NCBI RefSeq assembly: GCF_032452875.1
Contig: NW_026893692.1
Span: forward strand, 310,001-374,000
Direction of reading: 5' to 3'
Length of the DNA: 64,000 bases
DNA from: Bos javanicus
Taxonomy: Eukaryota; Chordata; Mammalia; Artiodactyla; Bovidae
Part shown: positions 63,300 to 64,000 of the stretch, in pieces
Layout: the number at the start of each line of letters is the position of its first letter
How positions within the stretch are numbered: the first letter of the stretch is position 1
Notes under the pieces: model-generated
What the model was told of the DNA's origin: nothing
Databases searched by the model: none
Seen by the model: only the letters and a program-made list of their open reading frames with translations
Position numbers and translations under genes: made by a program

Positions 63300-64000
63300 T
63301 GATCACGTGACTGAGCATGCACTGTTCACGTGGCTGATCACACACTGATCACGTGACTGATCATGCACTGATCACGTGACTGATCATGCACTGATCACGT
63401 AGCTATCATGCACTGATCACGTGGCTGATCATGCACTGATCACGGACTGATCATGCACTGATCACGGGCTATCATGCACTGATACATGACTGATCATGCA
63501 CTGATCACGTGGCTGATCATGCACTGATCACGTGACTGATCATGCACTGATCACGTGACTGATCATGCACTGATCACGTGGCTGATCATGCACTGATCAC
63601 GTGGCTATCATGCACTGATCACGTGGCTGATCATGCAATGATCACGTAGCTACCATGCACTGATCACGTGACTGATCATGCACTGATCACGTAATTGATC
63701 ATGCACTGATCACGTGGCTGATCATGCACTGATCACGTGACTGATCATGCACTGATCACGTGACTGATCATGCACTGATCACGTGACTGATCATGCACTG
63801 ATCACGTGGCTATCATGCACTGATCACGTGGCTGATCATGCACTGATCACGTGGCTGATCATGCATGATCACGCAGCTACCATGTACTGGTCACATGACT
63901 GATCATGCACTGATCACGTGACTGATCATGCACTGATCACGTGGCTATCATGCACTACTCACGTGGCTGATCATGCAATGATCATGTAGCTACCATGTAC

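Larger units (their letters stand above)
1..64000 (+). repeat. 23-bp satellite array with diverged cassettes
   Basis: The whole window is tandem copies of a 23-bp monomer built from ATCACGTGACTG (12 bp) followed by ATCATGCACTG (11 bp). The halves share ATCA and ACTG and differ in the middle (CGTG against TGC), so the monomer looks like an old duplication of an 11/12-bp ancestor. Position 9 of the monomer alternates between A and G (GTGACTG or GTGGCTG). A 22-bp form has lost one G (GGCTATC). GC content of the monomer is about 50%. Cassettes take up roughly 11 kb and monomer arrays roughly 52 kb, or about 2,300 monomers by division. All units run head to tail and I saw no inversion. The likely identity is a bovid 1.706-type satellite, recalled from its 23-bp (12 + 11) prototype and not aligned. 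Confidence 0.97.
60723..64000 (+). repeat. 9.435-kb macro-repeat, copy 3 (cut by window edge)
   Basis: Cassettes 60723 (B), 61988 and 63037 (B) match copy 2 at 9,435, 9,433 and 9,436 bp. The window ends in the pre-A marker series (CTACTCACG, CAATGATCATG, GTAGCTACC, TGTAC), so an A cassette is predicted at about 64.3 kb. Confidence 0.93.

Noticed and set aside
1..64000. Bacterial replication-origin-like GATC cluster (SeqA/Dam type)
   Set aside because: GATC is dense only because it lies twice in each monomer. There are no DnaA boxes, no genes and no AT-rich unwinding region over 64 kb.
1..64000. CENP-B box or telomere repeat
   Set aside because: I found no TTCG...CGGGA-type CENP-B motif and no TTAGGG tract. 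A centromeric role is possible only by analogy with other satellites.
1..64000. Assembly collapse or expansion artefact
   Set aside because: It cannot be excluded for the near-identical 1,903-bp copies, but the many copy-specific base differences and distinct macro-periods argue for real sequence. Spanning long reads would decide.

Overview
The whole 64 kb is one uninterrupted satellite DNA array. I see no gene, RNA gene, transposon, CRISPR array or non-repetitive spacer. The organism is almost certainly a eukaryote, and the window looks pericentromeric or centromere-adjacent. The unit is a 23-bp monomer made of two related halves: a 12-mer, ATCACGTGACTG, and an 11-mer, ATCATGCACTG. The halves share ATCA at the start and ACTG at the end. 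From memory, a 23-bp prototype of 12 + 11 bp, organised into a long repeat of about 2.35 kb with a patchwork of segments, is the hallmark of the cattle 1.706 g/cm3 satellite (satellite III family). A bovid source is therefore my best guess, not verified by alignment.

The array is hierarchical. Level 1 is the 12 + 11 half-unit pair. Level 2 is the 23-bp monomer (22 bp in a common variant that reads GGCTATC instead of GGCTGATC). Level 3 is a recurrent five-monomer block of 113 bp. Level 4 is punctuation by 47 diverged cassettes of about 213-267 bp, all in the same orientation. There are two cassette classes: A (34 intact copies, 11 long and 23 short, plus 2 damaged) and B (11 copies). The cassettes are not foreign insertions. 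They are about 9 to 12 consecutive, heavily diverged 23-mers in register with the flanking array. The canonical large unit is A - about 825 bp array - B - about 1,003 bp array, 2.31-2.36 kb in total. Where B is missing, A-to-A units range from 0.55 to 2.36 kb.

Level 5 is a set of macro-repeats that differ by region. From 6 to 23 kb there is a 10.53-kb duplication, with a 1,903-bp tandem duplication at 12.86-16.66 kb and a roughly 478-bp duplication near 4.6-5.5 kb. From 20.6 to 33 kb the period is about 6.29 kb. From 33 to 41.8 kb is a transitional stretch. From 41.85 kb to the right edge the period is about 9,435 bp (two full copies and a third begun), holding to within a few bases. Rare private variants shared at exactly these offsets support true duplication.

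Nothing here works as a gene set. A recurring 62-codon open frame in the A cassettes starts at TTG, is broken by a 4-bp deletion in every B cassette and by indels in two A cassettes, and has a 23-bp substructure that is not a multiple of three. It is a by-product of repetition. The most biologically suggestive property is regulatory or structural. Almost every monomer carries a CACGTG E-box, mostly as TCACGTGA or ATCACGTG, plus two TGATCA palindromes 11-12 bp apart. The tract is therefore a very dense field of potential bHLH-factor sites and methylatable CpGs.
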